In this document: positions 34,315 to 44,338 of the stretch, piece after piece
How positions within the stretch are numbered: position 1 is the first letter of the stretch
Layout: every line of letters begins with the position of its first letter
NCBI GenBank assembly: GCA_964458705.1
Contig: CAYWKD010000001.1
Location: 62,001-126,000 of the forward strand
Reading direction: 5' to 3'
Source: JAAUTG01 sp964458705
GTDB taxonomy: Bacteria; Bacteroidota; Bacteroidia; Chitinophagales; Saprospiraceae
Length of the DNA stretch: 64,000 nt
Notes under the pieces: generated by a model
The model's database searches: none
Seen by the model: the letters and a program-made list of their open reading frames with translations, nothing else
What the model was told of the DNA's origin: nothing
Made by a program: the position numbers and the translations under genes

Positions 34315-35571
34315 TTACTTTTCGACAGGAATAAAACTAATCTCTTTCAAATCGTTTGGCTGAGACGCATCGTATTGATACAATCCATCTTGTCCTATGA
34401 CCAGAAGTAGGTCGTCATTAGGTAAGACAATGGCATCATAGGCTGCAATTTTTTCATGACCTATTAGTTCTATGGCAAGTGGCTCGGTAACATTGAATGA
34501 CTTTAGCCCAAATGTTCCATCACAGATAAAGACGATTTCTCCTTTTAGTGCCAAACCATGCGGATTATCCATAGGATGCGTAGCGATGAGAAAAGGTGCT
34601 TCTAAGTTCGTAATGTCCACAATATCTAATTGATTATTGAAGCCTTCGCAGGTAGTACCATCTCGAAGGGTTACATAAGCCGTATTGTCATTCACGACTA
34701 CGGGATCGCAAGCTCTTGCGTGAGTGAATTTAGATAGCTGCTGCGGTTGAGTCGGAGTGGAATTGTCGAAGATGTATAAACCATCTTCCGCCCCAATGAA
34801 TAATTTATCCTTATATGGAAAAATGGTCTCAATACCCCAACCCACTTCCACTGTATTAATCTCAATAGCTACCGATCGCTTAATGCCAAATACTTTTAGT
34901 TGCCACTTATCAATAGCATAAAGAAAGTCTTTATAAATGCCAAAGCGAGCAAGTGAACCACCTACTCCAACTGAATTATTCGAACCATTTCCTCCTATCG
35001 CTTCGTTTGCTGAAGCTCTATCCTGTGCAAACAGCACATCATCTCGCCAAAAGAATCCACCTCCAAATCTTGGATTATCACAATTGATCTCTATTGTTTC
35101 TAATGCTTCCTCATATTCTACCAAATAGCCTAAATTCTCATCCAAAGAAAATGTACTGAATACATCTTCTTGGCGATCAACTAATTTGGGTTGTTTAGGA
35201 TTGCTAATGTCAATTGAGATGAGGTCAATGTAATTATCCGCATAGAGTATATCTCCTTTCACTGCAATATCAACATTGCCAGGTATATTTATAAAGGCAG
35301 TATTGTTAGGACTTTCAGGATTACTATTGTCAATGATGTGTATCCCCGTTTTGAGTTCGTTGATGAAGATATATTCCTCATAAGCATAAATCTTACCAGG
35401 ATTTCTTAGGGGTCTCGCCTCTGTGGCTCTAATGTCTAAGCGAATTTCATCCGCTTGTTTGTAAACAGGATTGTACTGAACAAAAGTCCTAGTAGCATCA
35501 CAAGCATCTTGCAAACAACTTTGCAGAGAGATAAAAGTAAGTAGTAAAATAAAAAAAGATAACTGTTTCAT
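34315..35571 (-). CDS. LVIVD-repeat lipoprotein
   Basis: 418-aa lipoprotein: signal ending FISLQSC with Cys at residue 19. It is built of beta-propeller-like LVIVD units such as GIHIIDNSNPESPN, LISIDISNPKQPKLVD, GLYIFDNSTPTQPQQL, LDIVDITNLEAPFLIA and GLYQYDASQPNDLKEI. Probably a cell-surface or periplasmic binding protein of about seven blades. First gene of the four-gene unit with the barrel, sigma and anti-sigma-like genes, so it may provide the sensory or surface component. Function is inferred only. Confidence 0.85.
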   Translation of the reverse strand: MKQLSFFILLLTFISLQSCLQDACDATRTFVQYNPVYKQADEIRLDIRATEARPLRNPGKIYAYEEYIFINELKTGIHIIDNSNPESPNNTAFINIPGNVDIAVKGDILYADNYIDLISIDISNPKQPKLVDRQEDVFSTFSLDENLGYLVEYEEALETIEINCDNPRFGGGFFWRDDVLFAQDRASANEAIGGNGSNNSVGVGGSLARFGIYKDFLYAIDKWQLKVFGIKRSVAIEINTVEVGWGIETIFPYKDKLFIGAEDGLYIFDNSTPTQPQQLSKFTHARACDPVVVNDNTAYVTLRDGTTCEGFNNQLDIVDITNLEAPFLIATHPMDNPHGLALKGEIVFICDGTFGLKSFNVTEPLAIELIGHEKIAAYDAIVLPNDDLLLVIGQDGLYQYDASQPNDLKEISFIPVEK

Positions 35572-35651
35572 GGTCTGAATTAAATTTGATGATGAATCGT
35601 TTGACCAGCTAGACGGTTATCTTTTAGAAAAGGGTTGGGTAAGTATGAAAT

Positions 35652-37193
35652 TTATCTTCTTCTTCTAGTCGAAATTCCTAATGCTCCAAGTAGTCCTCTA
35701 GTCAATTCTCTAGCCACGGTGCGCCCAATTTGACGAGTAACTGTGCTATCCATTACTTCTTCAAGTGCTGATTTCTGTCTTCTACTTCTTGTGGATTTTG
35801 AACGCTGTTCTTTCAATTTTTCTTGATGTTCTACTTCTTGAGCAGCTTCGATTTTCTCGGCTAGTATCTCCTTAGCACTTGCTCTATCTACTTCTTTGTT
35901 ATATTTATCGATCAAATCAGAAACCTTCAAAATATTTTTGATTTCAGTATCCGTTAATACATCCATTCTTGATTGCGGCGCACGCAATAACGTATGCACA
36001 AGTGGTGTTGGAATACCCTTTTCATTCAGTGCAGTAATCATCGCTTCACCAATACCCATCTTCGTTAGTAACTCATCTATTTTATAGTAATCCGAAATTG
36101 GGAAATTCTGTGCTGCTAATTTAATGGCTTTTCGATCTTTGGCAGTAAATGCACGGAGCGCATGCTGCACTTTTAACCCTAGCTGCCCCAGCACCTCATC
36201 TGGAATGTCAGCAGGGTTTTGAGTAACAAAAAAGATGCCTACCCCTTTTGAGCGTATTAATTTAATGATGGCTTCAATTTGATCCAATAATACACCTGAT
36301 GCTTCTTCAAACACCAAATGCGCTTCATCAATGAAGAGCACTAACTTGGGTTTATCCAAATCTCCTTCCTCAGGGAAAGTGCTATACACTTCTGCTAACA
36401 ATTGCAACATAAACGTTGAAAACAACTTGGGTCGGTCTTGGATATCCGTCAGGCGAATAATAGAAATGACACCTTTCCCGTCTTGCGTTCGCACTAAATC
36501 ATTTACATTGAAAGATGGCTCTCCAAAAAAAATATCTGCTCCTTGTTGCTCTAGTTCTAATACCTTTCTCATGATCGCTCCTACTGATGAAGGATGAATG
36601 CGACCGTACTCTTTTTCTGCTTCTTCTTTTCCCTCTCCTGTTAAATATTGCAATGTCTTCTTGAAATCATCCAAATCTAATAAAGGCAATTTCTGATCGT
36701 CGCAATATTTATACATGACTGCTACAATCCCAGATTGCGTATCATTCAAGCCCAAAATCTTGGAGAATAAAATCGGACCAAACTCTGTTATAGTTGCTCT
36801 TAGTCTTGCTCCTTTTTCGTCCGAGAGGGTCAAAAATTCTATGGGGCTGCTATCTGCTTTAAAAGGGAATCCAATAGCCTTGTGGCGTTCATCAATTTTT
36901 GGATGTCCATCACTTGGCACAGCAATACCACTCAAATCACCTTTTATATCCATCAGCAAAGATGGCACACCTTTTGCTGATAGTTGTTCTGCAATTACCT
37001 GAAGGGTCTTTGTTTTACCAGTACCTGTAGCTCCTGCGATTAAGCCGTGTCGGTTCAAAGTTCTTAAAGGCACTTTTATCAAGGTATCCGTAAGGCATTC
37101 TCCATCGATCATTGCACCTCCTATTATGATGGAATCACCCTTAAACGTGTAGCTTTTGTCTATTTCTTGTTTGAAGTTGTCTTTATTTGCCAT
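35652..37193 (-). CDS. HerA-like ATPase (DUF853/YjgR family)
   Basis: 513-aa FtsK/HerA-superfamily ATPase. Walker A is GATGTGKT (residues 54-61), followed by PSLLMDIKGDLSGIAVP. Walker B is LVLFIDEAHLVFEEA, then FFVTQNPADIPDEVLGQLG, as in YjgR. The C-terminal tail is basic (ARELTRGLLGALGISTRRRR). YjgR-like proteins are stand-alone cytoplasmic ATPases with no established role. No NurA or SIR2 partner is present, so a HerA-NurA end-resection or defence function is not supported here. It is 54 bp upstream of nothing on its strand but follows the endonuclease gene in transcription order. Confidence 0.9.
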   Translation of the reverse strand: MANKDNFKQEIDKSYTFKGDSIIIGGAMIDGECLTDTLIKVPLRTLNRHGLIAGATGTGKTKTLQVIAEQLSAKGVPSLLMDIKGDLSGIAVPSDGHPKIDERHKAIGFPFKADSSPIEFLTLSDEKGARLRATITEFGPILFSKILGLNDTQSGIVAVMYKYCDDQKLPLLDLDDFKKTLQYLTGEGKEEAEKEYGRIHPSSVGAIMRKVLELEQQGADIFFGEPSFNVNDLVRTQDGKGVISIIRLTDIQDRPKLFSTFMLQLLAEVYSTFPEEGDLDKPKLVLFIDEAHLVFEEASGVLLDQIEAIIKLIRSKGVGIFFVTQNPADIPDEVLGQLGLKVQHALRAFTAKDRKAIKLAAQNFPISDYYKIDELLTKMGIGEAMITALNEKGIPTPLVHTLLRAPQSRMDVLTDTEIKNILKVSDLIDKYNKEVDRASAKEILAEKIEAAQEVEHQEKLKEQRSKSTRSRRQKSALEEVMDSTVTRQIGRTVARELTRGLLGALGISTRRRR

Positions 37194-37247
37194 TGCTAAT
37201 TTTCTTTTTTGGTTTTTTACTCTAGGTAATGATCAAAGAATAAGTAT

Positions 37248-38177
37248 TCACCAAGTATTCCATTTATTCACTCTTAACTCATATTTTTTAGGATTATACT
37301 TCCACAATTTATTGTCAAATTGGCTTTCTAATTTTTTCTCTAGCTTGTCCTCCAAAAGTTCAGGGAAGAAGTCAATACCCGTTTGTTGCTCTACTTCGTC
37401 AATGCTAACGGCAAAATTTTGTAGCAGTCCTTCACTCTTTTCGTTGGGAATGATAAAGCCGATACCTTTCAACTCTGGTTCTGATATATCTAAAATAACT
37501 TTGTAAAATGCAGCAGGCACGGTAACTCTATTACTGCCTATGCGATTCATACGTTTTTGTGTTAAAATAGGTCCTGTAACGACATATACTTTTTTAAACT
37601 TATACGCCCAATCTCTTGTCAGTTCCTCCAATTCTCGCCAGATTCCACCATTGAAAGCATGGACTTGTGGCGCAATATTGCTGAGATAAAAAGTCTCATC
37701 CATCGCTTCAAAAGAGAAATTGCGATCACCTACTGGCACTAAATGCCCTCGATCATAGCCTGAACCTCGATAGTCATTCACATGAGCAGAACTAGTTTTA
37801 ACTTTAGGGTCAGCTCGGAAGTTATCTTCTCGATTTACATTTTTGGCTTGTATCTGCTCCCTTGTAAGTTCATGTGCCACCCATTCTGCCAACTCGTGTT
37901 CTTCTAAGTATCCAAGTGCGTAATACTTATGCCGTACAATTTGATCTTCATTTCCTTTAGGCAGGAAAAAGAGCGATTCATTTTCGTAGTCCGTGCGTTC
38001 TCGCTCAGGTACTTCAGCTGTTTCTTTATTCTCTAAAGTTCCCAACTGATTCATCAGATTGGGATACTGCCTAATTATCCAAAAGATTCCCAAGCCAACT
38101 ATTAAAAGATATAGAGGTCGTATTTTTCCAATCCCTCCTTTTCCTCTTCGTGCGTGATTCATTCTGAATTTTGCCAT
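37248..38177 (-). CDS. Membrane-anchored DNA/RNA non-specific endonuclease (NUC1 family)
   Basis: 309-aa metal-dependent nuclease of the beta-beta-alpha fold. A single span near the amino end (IRPLYLLIVGLGIFWII, about residues 17-35) anchors it. The catalytic DRGH motif is in SGYDRGHLVPVGDRNF, with the metal-binding Asn in FYLSNIAPQVHAFNGGIW and a following WRELEE. It likely acts outside the cytoplasm, on nucleic acid in the periplasm. It lies 18 bp downstream of the M1 peptidase gene and 54 bp upstream of the HerA-like gene; the three may share a transcript. No immunity gene is evident. Confidence 0.9.
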   Translation of the reverse strand: MAKFRMNHARRGKGGIGKIRPLYLLIVGLGIFWIIRQYPNLMNQLGTLENKETAEVPERERTDYENESLFFLPKGNEDQIVRHKYYALGYLEEHELAEWVAHELTREQIQAKNVNREDNFRADPKVKTSSAHVNDYRGSGYDRGHLVPVGDRNFSFEAMDETFYLSNIAPQVHAFNGGIWRELEELTRDWAYKFKKVYVVTGPILTQKRMNRIGSNRVTVPAAFYKVILDISEPELKGIGFIIPNEKSEGLLQNFAVSIDEVEQQTGIDFFPELLEDKLEKKLESQFDNKLWKYNPKKYELRVNKWNTW

Positions 38178-38195
38178 TTTATCAGTACTGAATAA

Positions 38196-40028
38196 TTACT
38201 TAGCATTATTCTCCTCATTCACATCTGCCATTCCTCGAAAAGGATCAATTTGTGCAGCAGTAACAATGCCATCTAGTTCTAATTTATATACCGGATGTGT
38301 CCACGCCCAATCGTCAGCAACGATGTATTTACCCTCTTCAAAAGTCTCTTGCTTTGCACCTCGCATGATGCGAAGTGGAATATTAACTAGCGCTTGACTG
38401 CCGTCTTTGTAGGTTACCAATACGTCTAAAGGCATTGGCATCAAACCAATTTTCTTCAGGTGGATGATTGATTTTTCTCCTTTCACTTCAATAGAGTCCA
38501 CAGCGTAATCAATCGTTTTAATAGAATAAACAAAATATTCTTTATACCAATCCAACTCCAATCCCGATTCTTTTTCCATTACTCGGATAAAGTCATTAGC
38601 GTTAGGATGTTTGAATTTCCAAGTATTGTAGTATCGAAGCAAAGCACGCTTAAAGACTTCTTCACCTAGAATATATTTCAACTGCGCTAACAAAACACCA
38701 CCTTTTGTATAAGATGCCGCACCATAAGCGCCATTTCTATTGTAATGATCGGAATGAGTGGACATTGGCTCTTCAATACCACTCTGCGCTAGACGCACAT
38801 ATCCGTTCATGCCTCCAGCTTGTGGATTTTCAACTGCCTCGCCCGGAATCAAACCCTTGGAGCGCAGATAATTCATCGTTTCGCCACTAGCATAAGTCGT
38901 GAACCCTTCATCCATCCATGGATAGAGGCTTTCGTTTGTTCCCAGCACCATTTGGTACCAACTGTGCATAAATTCATGTACCGATACTCCAACTAAACTC
39001 GATAGATTGCGTTCGCCTGTAATCAAGGTCGCCATTGGGTATTCCATACCGCCATCGCCACCTTGAATGAAAGAGTAGCGTTTATAAGGATATTGACCAA
39101 AATTCTCATTGATAAACTCCAGTGCTTCTGACATAATCATAGGTAATCTCGACCAGTTTTCTTCTGTATTTTCATTTTTTTGGTAGAAAAAATGCAGCAT
39201 TGTGCCATCCTTTGCAGGATACTTTGCATGAGTGTAGTCAGGATCGGCAGCCCAAAGGAAGTCATGTACATTAGGTGCAAAAAAGTGCCAAGTCAACTTT
39301 TCACCTGCTGGCTTATCTACCTGCATGCCTTTCGTTTCATAGCCATAGCCTACCTCTTGCGGATTTTGAAGGTAACCAGACGCTGCTACTACATACTCTT
39401 TATCAATGGAAATTTTAACATCAAAATCGCCCCAAACTCCATAGAACTCACGTCCAACGTAAGGATTAGCATGCCAACCTTGATAGTCATATTCTGCCAT
39501 TTTAGGATACCACTGTGCCATAGAATAATCAATGCCTTCACGGTTGTTACGACCAGAACGTCGAATTTGAAGCGGTACTTGTCCATCAAAATCCATCTTA
39601 AAAATAACGCTACTGTTAGGTAAAATCGGTTCTGCTAATTCTACCTCTAATATTGTACCAACGGTCTCAAAAGCTAGTGCTTGACCATTTTGCGTTAAAT
39701 CTTGTACTTTGATATAACCAATTTCGTCGGGAGCTAATTTTGAGATGCGACCGCCTACTCTATAATCTGGATCAGCAATAGTACGAGAACGCACATCCAT
39801 CATACTATTGGGTTGAAAAGCATTAAAATATAAATGATAGAATACTCGATCGAGCGTGTCGGGAGAGTTATTATAATATTTAAGTTCTTGCATCCCCTTA
39901 AATTGATGCTTTTCTACATCAAAATCAATATTCATTTTGTATTCAACTTTCTGCTGCCATCTATCTGTTTGTGCTGCTAATGAATAGGTCATTAAGCTGG
40001 CAATTACTATGAAAACATATTTTGTCAT
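38196..40028 (-). CDS. M1 family zinc aminopeptidase-like metalloprotease, exported
   Basis: 610-aa gluzincin with a signal peptide (residues 1-19, ending LAAQ). The zinc site is VHEFMHSWYQ (HExxH) with the third ligand in WMDEGFTTYASG, 18 residues downstream; GGDGGMEYPMATLI stands where the GxMEN exopeptidase motif is found, so substrate recognition departs from classic aminopeptidase N. The amino half is the M1 beta-sandwich. Probably a periplasmic peptidase for nutrient peptides. Confidence 0.92.
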   Translation of the reverse strand: MTKYVFIVIASLMTYSLAAQTDRWQQKVEYKMNIDFDVEKHQFKGMQELKYYNNSPDTLDRVFYHLYFNAFQPNSMMDVRSRTIADPDYRVGGRISKLAPDEIGYIKVQDLTQNGQALAFETVGTILEVELAEPILPNSSVIFKMDFDGQVPLQIRRSGRNNREGIDYSMAQWYPKMAEYDYQGWHANPYVGREFYGVWGDFDVKISIDKEYVVAASGYLQNPQEVGYGYETKGMQVDKPAGEKLTWHFFAPNVHDFLWAADPDYTHAKYPAKDGTMLHFFYQKNENTEENWSRLPMIMSEALEFINENFGQYPYKRYSFIQGGDGGMEYPMATLITGERNLSSLVGVSVHEFMHSWYQMVLGTNESLYPWMDEGFTTYASGETMNYLRSKGLIPGEAVENPQAGGMNGYVRLAQSGIEEPMSTHSDHYNRNGAYGAASYTKGGVLLAQLKYILGEEVFKRALLRYYNTWKFKHPNANDFIRVMEKESGLELDWYKEYFVYSIKTIDYAVDSIEVKGEKSIIHLKKIGLMPMPLDVLVTYKDGSQALVNIPLRIMRGAKQETFEEGKYIVADDWAWTHPVYKLELDGIVTAAQIDPFRGMADVNEENNAK

Positions 40029-40131
40029 TATGTTGTATTTTATTTGAACAAGTACGTATTTACAGTTATTTTATGTCCTTTTCAGGTTTTACTTTATTTA
40101 TCATTTAATACTAGTCGCTTTTTCTAAAGCG

Positions 40132-41085
40132 CTACGCAGTTTCTTCTTCTTGAGCAGAATCTATCTCACCAAAAAGCTTTTGCCCCCAATTGTTCCAATC
40201 AAAAATGCGAGATACAATAAATAGGAACACGATGCACATTGCAATTCCCGCAATATTTCCAGCAACAGGATCAATTTCCTTAACTCTGAAAATAGCAGGT
40301 GTGGAAAGCACTGAGCCTTCAAAAGTAACAAATAAAGCTCCAAAAATATTATTAGCAGCATGAACGCCCAAAGCTAACTCCAGTCCGTCATCCATTAAAG
40401 TCATGATTCCTAATGTAAGACCAATGGAAATGTAGCCAGCCATCATAATACCAAATCCATATTTTTCTACCTCAGGATTAGCACCATGTAGAAGCCCAAA
40501 AGCAAGCGAAGTAACTAATAACGGAATCCAGCGGTACTTACTTATTAAGCTAATGCCTTGCATGAGATAGCCTCGCATGAGCAACTCTTCTGCTGAAGTC
40601 TGTATGGGAAGCAGCAATATCGCAATGATCAGTAATGGAATAAATGCCCTTAAATTAAACTGTAATTCATAATTATCTGGTTCTAATATGAAGGAAATTC
40701 CTTCCGATACCACCATCAGTGCTGCCCAAACACCAAAACCCACCCAAATTCTGCGCCAGTCTAGTTTCGGTCGGCCTGTCAAAACTGCATTAAGAGGTTT
40801 CTTATGAAGCTTAACAATCAACAACCAAAGCATAAAAAATATCGCTACAAACTGCAACAGCATAAGAATCAAGAACAAATTTGGTTCAATGCCTAATCCA
40901 CTAAAATCGCTGGACTGCATCGCCTTCTGAAGTGCGGCTTCATCAAATTCACCATTGACATTTTTTGCTATTATTAAAACAACTAGCGGAATTCCTCCAA
41001 TAACAGCAGCAGTAATTAGCAATAAAATAGTAACAATATATCGCCAAAGATCATTTTCGCCTAAGTGTGCTTTTTTTAAAAACAT
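40132..41085 (-). CDS. CPBP family intramembrane glutamic protease
   Basis: 317-aa polytopic membrane protein with about seven to eight spans. CPBP motif 1 is SAEELLMRGYLMQGI (EExxxR), motif 2 is FGLLHGANPEV, and motif 3 is LGVHAANNIFGALF (HxxxN). These are the catalytic Glu and His residues of the CAAX-protease/bacteriocin-processing family. Substrates are unknown. It is divergent from the polytopic GT-C-like gene, with 52 bp between starts. Confidence 0.9.
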   Translation of the reverse strand: MFLKKAHLGENDLWRYIVTILLLITAAVIGGIPLVVLIIAKNVNGEFDEAALQKAMQSSDFSGLGIEPNLFLILMLLQFVAIFFMLWLLIVKLHKKPLNAVLTGRPKLDWRRIWVGFGVWAALMVVSEGISFILEPDNYELQFNLRAFIPLLIIAILLLPIQTSAEELLMRGYLMQGISLISKYRWIPLLVTSLAFGLLHGANPEVEKYGFGIMMAGYISIGLTLGIMTLMDDGLELALGVHAANNIFGALFVTFEGSVLSTPAIFRVKEIDPVAGNIAGIAMCIVFLFIVSRIFDWNNWGQKLFGEIDSAQEEETA

Positions 41086-41137
41086 AGTTGTTTACCTTTG
41101 ATATTAAGCGTAACATAATGCAAATATTAGAAAAAGT

Positions 41138-42907
41138 ATGCAAAATAAAGCCTCTCTTAGTAGTTACTTTGTTTGCTGCGCTATCTTGGTAGCAGGTAGT
41201 CTTTTCTATCCAAAGTGGCAAAAAAGCGGATCGGAAGCTACGCTTTCTTGGGATGTGATGGGCTATTATTTGTATCTACCCGCTAGTTTTATTTACCAAG
41301 ACTTGAAAAAGTTAGATTTTCATGAGGATATTATGGCGCAGTATCGCCCCACCTCTAGTTTTTACCAAGCCTACTCACATGAAAATGGAAATTATGTCAT
41401 GAAGTATCCTGTGGGGCTTGCCGTTTTGTACGCTCCATCTTTTGCCATCGGACACGCCATAGCTAGTGTTACTGGCGCTGCTACTGATGGATTCTCTTTG
41501 CCCTATCAAGCGGCTATTTCTTGGGGAAGTTTATTTATTGCTTTCTTAGGCTTATGGGTAACTCGTAAAAACTTGTTGCATTATTTCGATGATTGGATTG
41601 TTGCTCCTACTCTACTTTTATTAGTTTTTGCGACCAACTATTTGGAATATGCCGCTATTTCAAATGCCATGCCGCACAATTATTTATTCACACTTCACAG
41701 CTTACTTATTGCAGCAACCATCAAATGGTATCGAAAACCTAGCTTTAAGTCGGCTTTTGCGATTGGAGTATGTGTTGGCTTAGCTGCACTGGCTCGACCA
41801 ACTGAGATTATTGTTGCTTTTATTCCATTGCTTTGGAACATTCGATATCCGAAAAAACACTTTAAACAAATAGGACAGCATTGGCAACAGCTTTTACTGA
41901 CGGCTATTACAGTCGCAGTAATTGGTAGCCTGCAGTTGATTTATTGGAAATACGTCTCAGGCAATGCGCTGGAATATAGCTATGAGGATCAGGGGTTCAA
42001 CTGGTTTAAATTACCCATTCACGATTTTCTTTTCAGCTACCGAAAGGGCTGGTTTGTCTATACTCCAATTATGCTGTTTGCGGTAGTAGGCTTCATCCCC
42101 TTGTCCAAACAGCATCAGCAGTTCTTCTGGGTGGCATTAATTTACTTTTTACTTCATTTTTGGATCACCTCAGCTTGGGAGATTTGGTGGTATGGAGGTT
42201 CATTTGGTCAACGAGCAATGATTCAGGTCTTTCCCGTTCTGGTCTTTACTTTAGCAGCTTTCTTACAATGGATCAGTCTAAAAAAATGGTTAATTTATCT
42301 CTTCATTCCTGCTGCCTTGTTCTGTGTATGGCTCAACCTTTTCCAAACTTGGCAGGCACACAAAGGCGGTTTTGAAGTAGAAGCCATGACCAAAGCCTAC
42401 TATTGGCGTATATTTGCCAACACAAATGTCAATGATATGGATAAAAAATTGTTGGACACTAACGAGGATTATCAAGGAAAAAGAACAACTATTGATACGC
42501 TTTATCTGAAAAATTTCGATCAGAATATCATAGAAGAAAATAATGGATTAGACTACATAATAATCAATCAAGCACGCAAGCTAACTCCTGGGTACGATCT
42601 ATCAACTAGTCAAATTCAACGAAAATGGATACGAGTGAATGCAGATTTTAAGAGAGCCAATCGAATTTATAATCGCTGGCTTATGGGTAAACTGTGGGTA
42701 ACTATTTTCAATGGAGAGCAAGTCGTTAAGCAGGGTGCAGTACGCTTTGATCGATATTTACAGGCTGGAAAATGGACAACTGTATGGCTAGATATGACGA
42801 CTCCTCAAAAACCTTATGATCGAATTAGAGTACACTTCGAGAATGCAGATGCCGATAGTGAATTACAAATTGACAATATATTGATTGAAGCATTTGATGA
42901 AGATTAG
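41138..42907 (+). CDS. Polytopic membrane protein, GT-C glycosyltransferase-like
   Basis: 589-aa integral membrane protein. An amino span is followed by a large loop with WDVMGYYLYLPASFIYQDL and MKYPVGLAVLYAPSF, then eight or more spans, and a soluble tail of about 170 residues. The early acidic loop and the multi-span plan resemble lipid-linked-sugar-dependent GT-C enzymes (PMT_2/GT39-like), and similar proteins occur across Bacteroidota. No specific activity can be assigned. The tail ends with a beta-rich domain (RIRVHFENADADSELQIDNILIE) that could bind carbohydrate. Confidence 0.7.
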   Translation: MQNKASLSSYFVCCAILVAGSLFYPKWQKSGSEATLSWDVMGYYLYLPASFIYQDLKKLDFHEDIMAQYRPTSSFYQAYSHENGNYVMKYPVGLAVLYAPSFAIGHAIASVTGAATDGFSLPYQAAISWGSLFIAFLGLWVTRKNLLHYFDDWIVAPTLLLLVFATNYLEYAAISNAMPHNYLFTLHSLLIAATIKWYRKPSFKSAFAIGVCVGLAALARPTEIIVAFIPLLWNIRYPKKHFKQIGQHWQQLLLTAITVAVIGSLQLIYWKYVSGNALEYSYEDQGFNWFKLPIHDFLFSYRKGWFVYTPIMLFAVVGFIPLSKQHQQFFWVALIYFLLHFWITSAWEIWWYGGSFGQRAMIQVFPVLVFTLAAFLQWISLKKWLIYLFIPAALFCVWLNLFQTWQAHKGGFEVEAMTKAYYWRIFANTNVNDMDKKLLDTNEDYQGKRTTIDTLYLKNFDQNIIEENNGLDYIIINQARKLTPGYDLSTSQIQRKWIRVNADFKRANRIYNRWLMGKLWVTIFNGEQVVKQGAVRFDRYLQAGKWTTVWLDMTTPQKPYDRIRVHFENADADSELQIDNILIEAFDED

Positions 42908-42988
42908 TATTTCATTCATAAATATTTTACATCTAGTCTGCGGTAGTAAGTGCCGTCGTCAGGCAGATAATATCAAACTCATTGAAAG

Positions 42989-44200
42989 ATGAAAGTAGCA
43001 GTAATCGGAGGAGGCGCAGCAGGCTTTTTTGCTGCTATTCATGCAAAAATGAACCATCCTAAAGCAAGTGTTAGTATTTTCGAAAAGTCTAAAAAGGTGC
43101 TTTCAAAAGTAAAAATATCAGGAGGTGGCAGATGTAATGTTACCAATGGCTGCACGTCCATTGCTACACTTTCAAAAGCCTACCCAAGGGGCGGGAAGCA
43201 GCTAAAGAAGGCCTTTCAGACTTTCAATACTCAACACACAATGGAATGGTTTGAAACTCGCCATGTACCACTGTTTACTCAGGAAGATGGCTGTGTCTTT
43301 CCCGTTTCACAAAATTCTCAGAGCATTATTGATTGCCTAACAGGCACTGCTCATCAACTAGGTATCCAGATCTCTATGAGTATGGCGGCAAATACTATTG
43401 AACCCAAGCAGCAGCAACTGATTGTGGGCTTTAACAAAGGAGAGCAAAAGAAGATATTTGATAAAATTATTGTTACCACAGGCGGTTCTCCTAAGATGAG
43501 TGGATTAGAATGGTTATCAAATATAGGTCATAAAATTGTTCCACCTGTGCCTTCGCTTTTTACGTTCAACATGCCTACTGAAGCCATTAAAGAGCTAATG
43601 GGCGTTGTAGTCAATCCTGCACTCGTAAGCATACAAGGCACCAAATTAAAAGCGGAAGGACCTTTGCTGATTACGCACTGGGGGATGAGTGGACCAGCAA
43701 TCCTGAAATTATCCGCCTTTGGTGCTAGAAGTCTAAGTGAGATGAATTATAATTTTGTTGTACAAGTCAACTGGGTGAATACTACGAATGACCAAATCAT
43801 CTTTGACAACTTAAATAATTTAGTCAAATCAAACCCTCAAAAAACTCTCGCCAATATTCGTCCTTATGATATTCCTAAACGACTATGGTATTTTTTATTA
43901 CAAAAAGCAGACCTTCCTGAATCCAAACGTTGGGATGAACTTGGCAAAAAAGGGTTGCATAAATTGACCAACATACTCACTAATGATACTTACCAAGTCA
44001 ATGGCAAAACAACCTTTAAGGAAGAATTTGTAACTTGCGGTGGCGTAAGTTTAGAAAACGTCAACTTCAATACTATGGAGAGTAAAGTTTGTCCTAATCT
44101 CTATTTTGCTGGGGAAGTGCTCGACATTGATGGCATCACAGGAGGATATAATTTTCAATCTGCTTGGACAACAGGCTTTATTGCAGGGAAACTCAATTAA
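42989..44200 (+). CDS. FAD-dependent oxidoreductase of the HI0933/BaiN family
   Basis: 403-aa flavoprotein. The FAD-binding GxGxxG is VIGGGAAGFFAAI (residues 5-17), followed by KVKISGGGRCNVTNG, ITTGGSPKM-type text (IVTTGGSPKMSG), LLITHWGMSGPAILKLS and the C-terminal FAGEVLDIDGITGGYNFQSAWTTG. All are marks of the YhiN/HI0933 family. The electron acceptor and substrate are not known for most members. Full length; no cofactor partner is nearby. Confidence 0.93.
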   Translation: MKVAVIGGGAAGFFAAIHAKMNHPKASVSIFEKSKKVLSKVKISGGGRCNVTNGCTSIATLSKAYPRGGKQLKKAFQTFNTQHTMEWFETRHVPLFTQEDGCVFPVSQNSQSIIDCLTGTAHQLGIQISMSMAANTIEPKQQQLIVGFNKGEQKKIFDKIIVTTGGSPKMSGLEWLSNIGHKIVPPVPSLFTFNMPTEAIKELMGVVVNPALVSIQGTKLKAEGPLLITHWGMSGPAILKLSAFGARSLSEMNYNFVVQVNWVNTTNDQIIFDNLNNLVKSNPQKTLANIRPYDIPKRLWYFLLQKADLPESKRWDELGKKGLHKLTNILTNDTYQVNGKTTFKEEFVTCGGVSLENVNFNTMESKVCPNLYFAGEVLDIDGITGGYNFQSAWTTGFIAGKLN

Positions 44201-44338
44201 GGCTATCAAACAAGCAAACTATATAATTCATTATCAAGAAAACTACCTTATATTCGCTTTACGACAAAATCTGATCTATTCCTTAAACGAATCTTATCAC
44301 AAATTTCCACTACATTTTGAATATACCTCTATCAAGAT

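Noticed and set aside
35652..38177. HerA-nuclease anti-phage module
   Set aside because: The ATPase is of the YjgR/DUF853 type and the nuclease is membrane-anchored and of the DRGH type, so they would act in different compartments.
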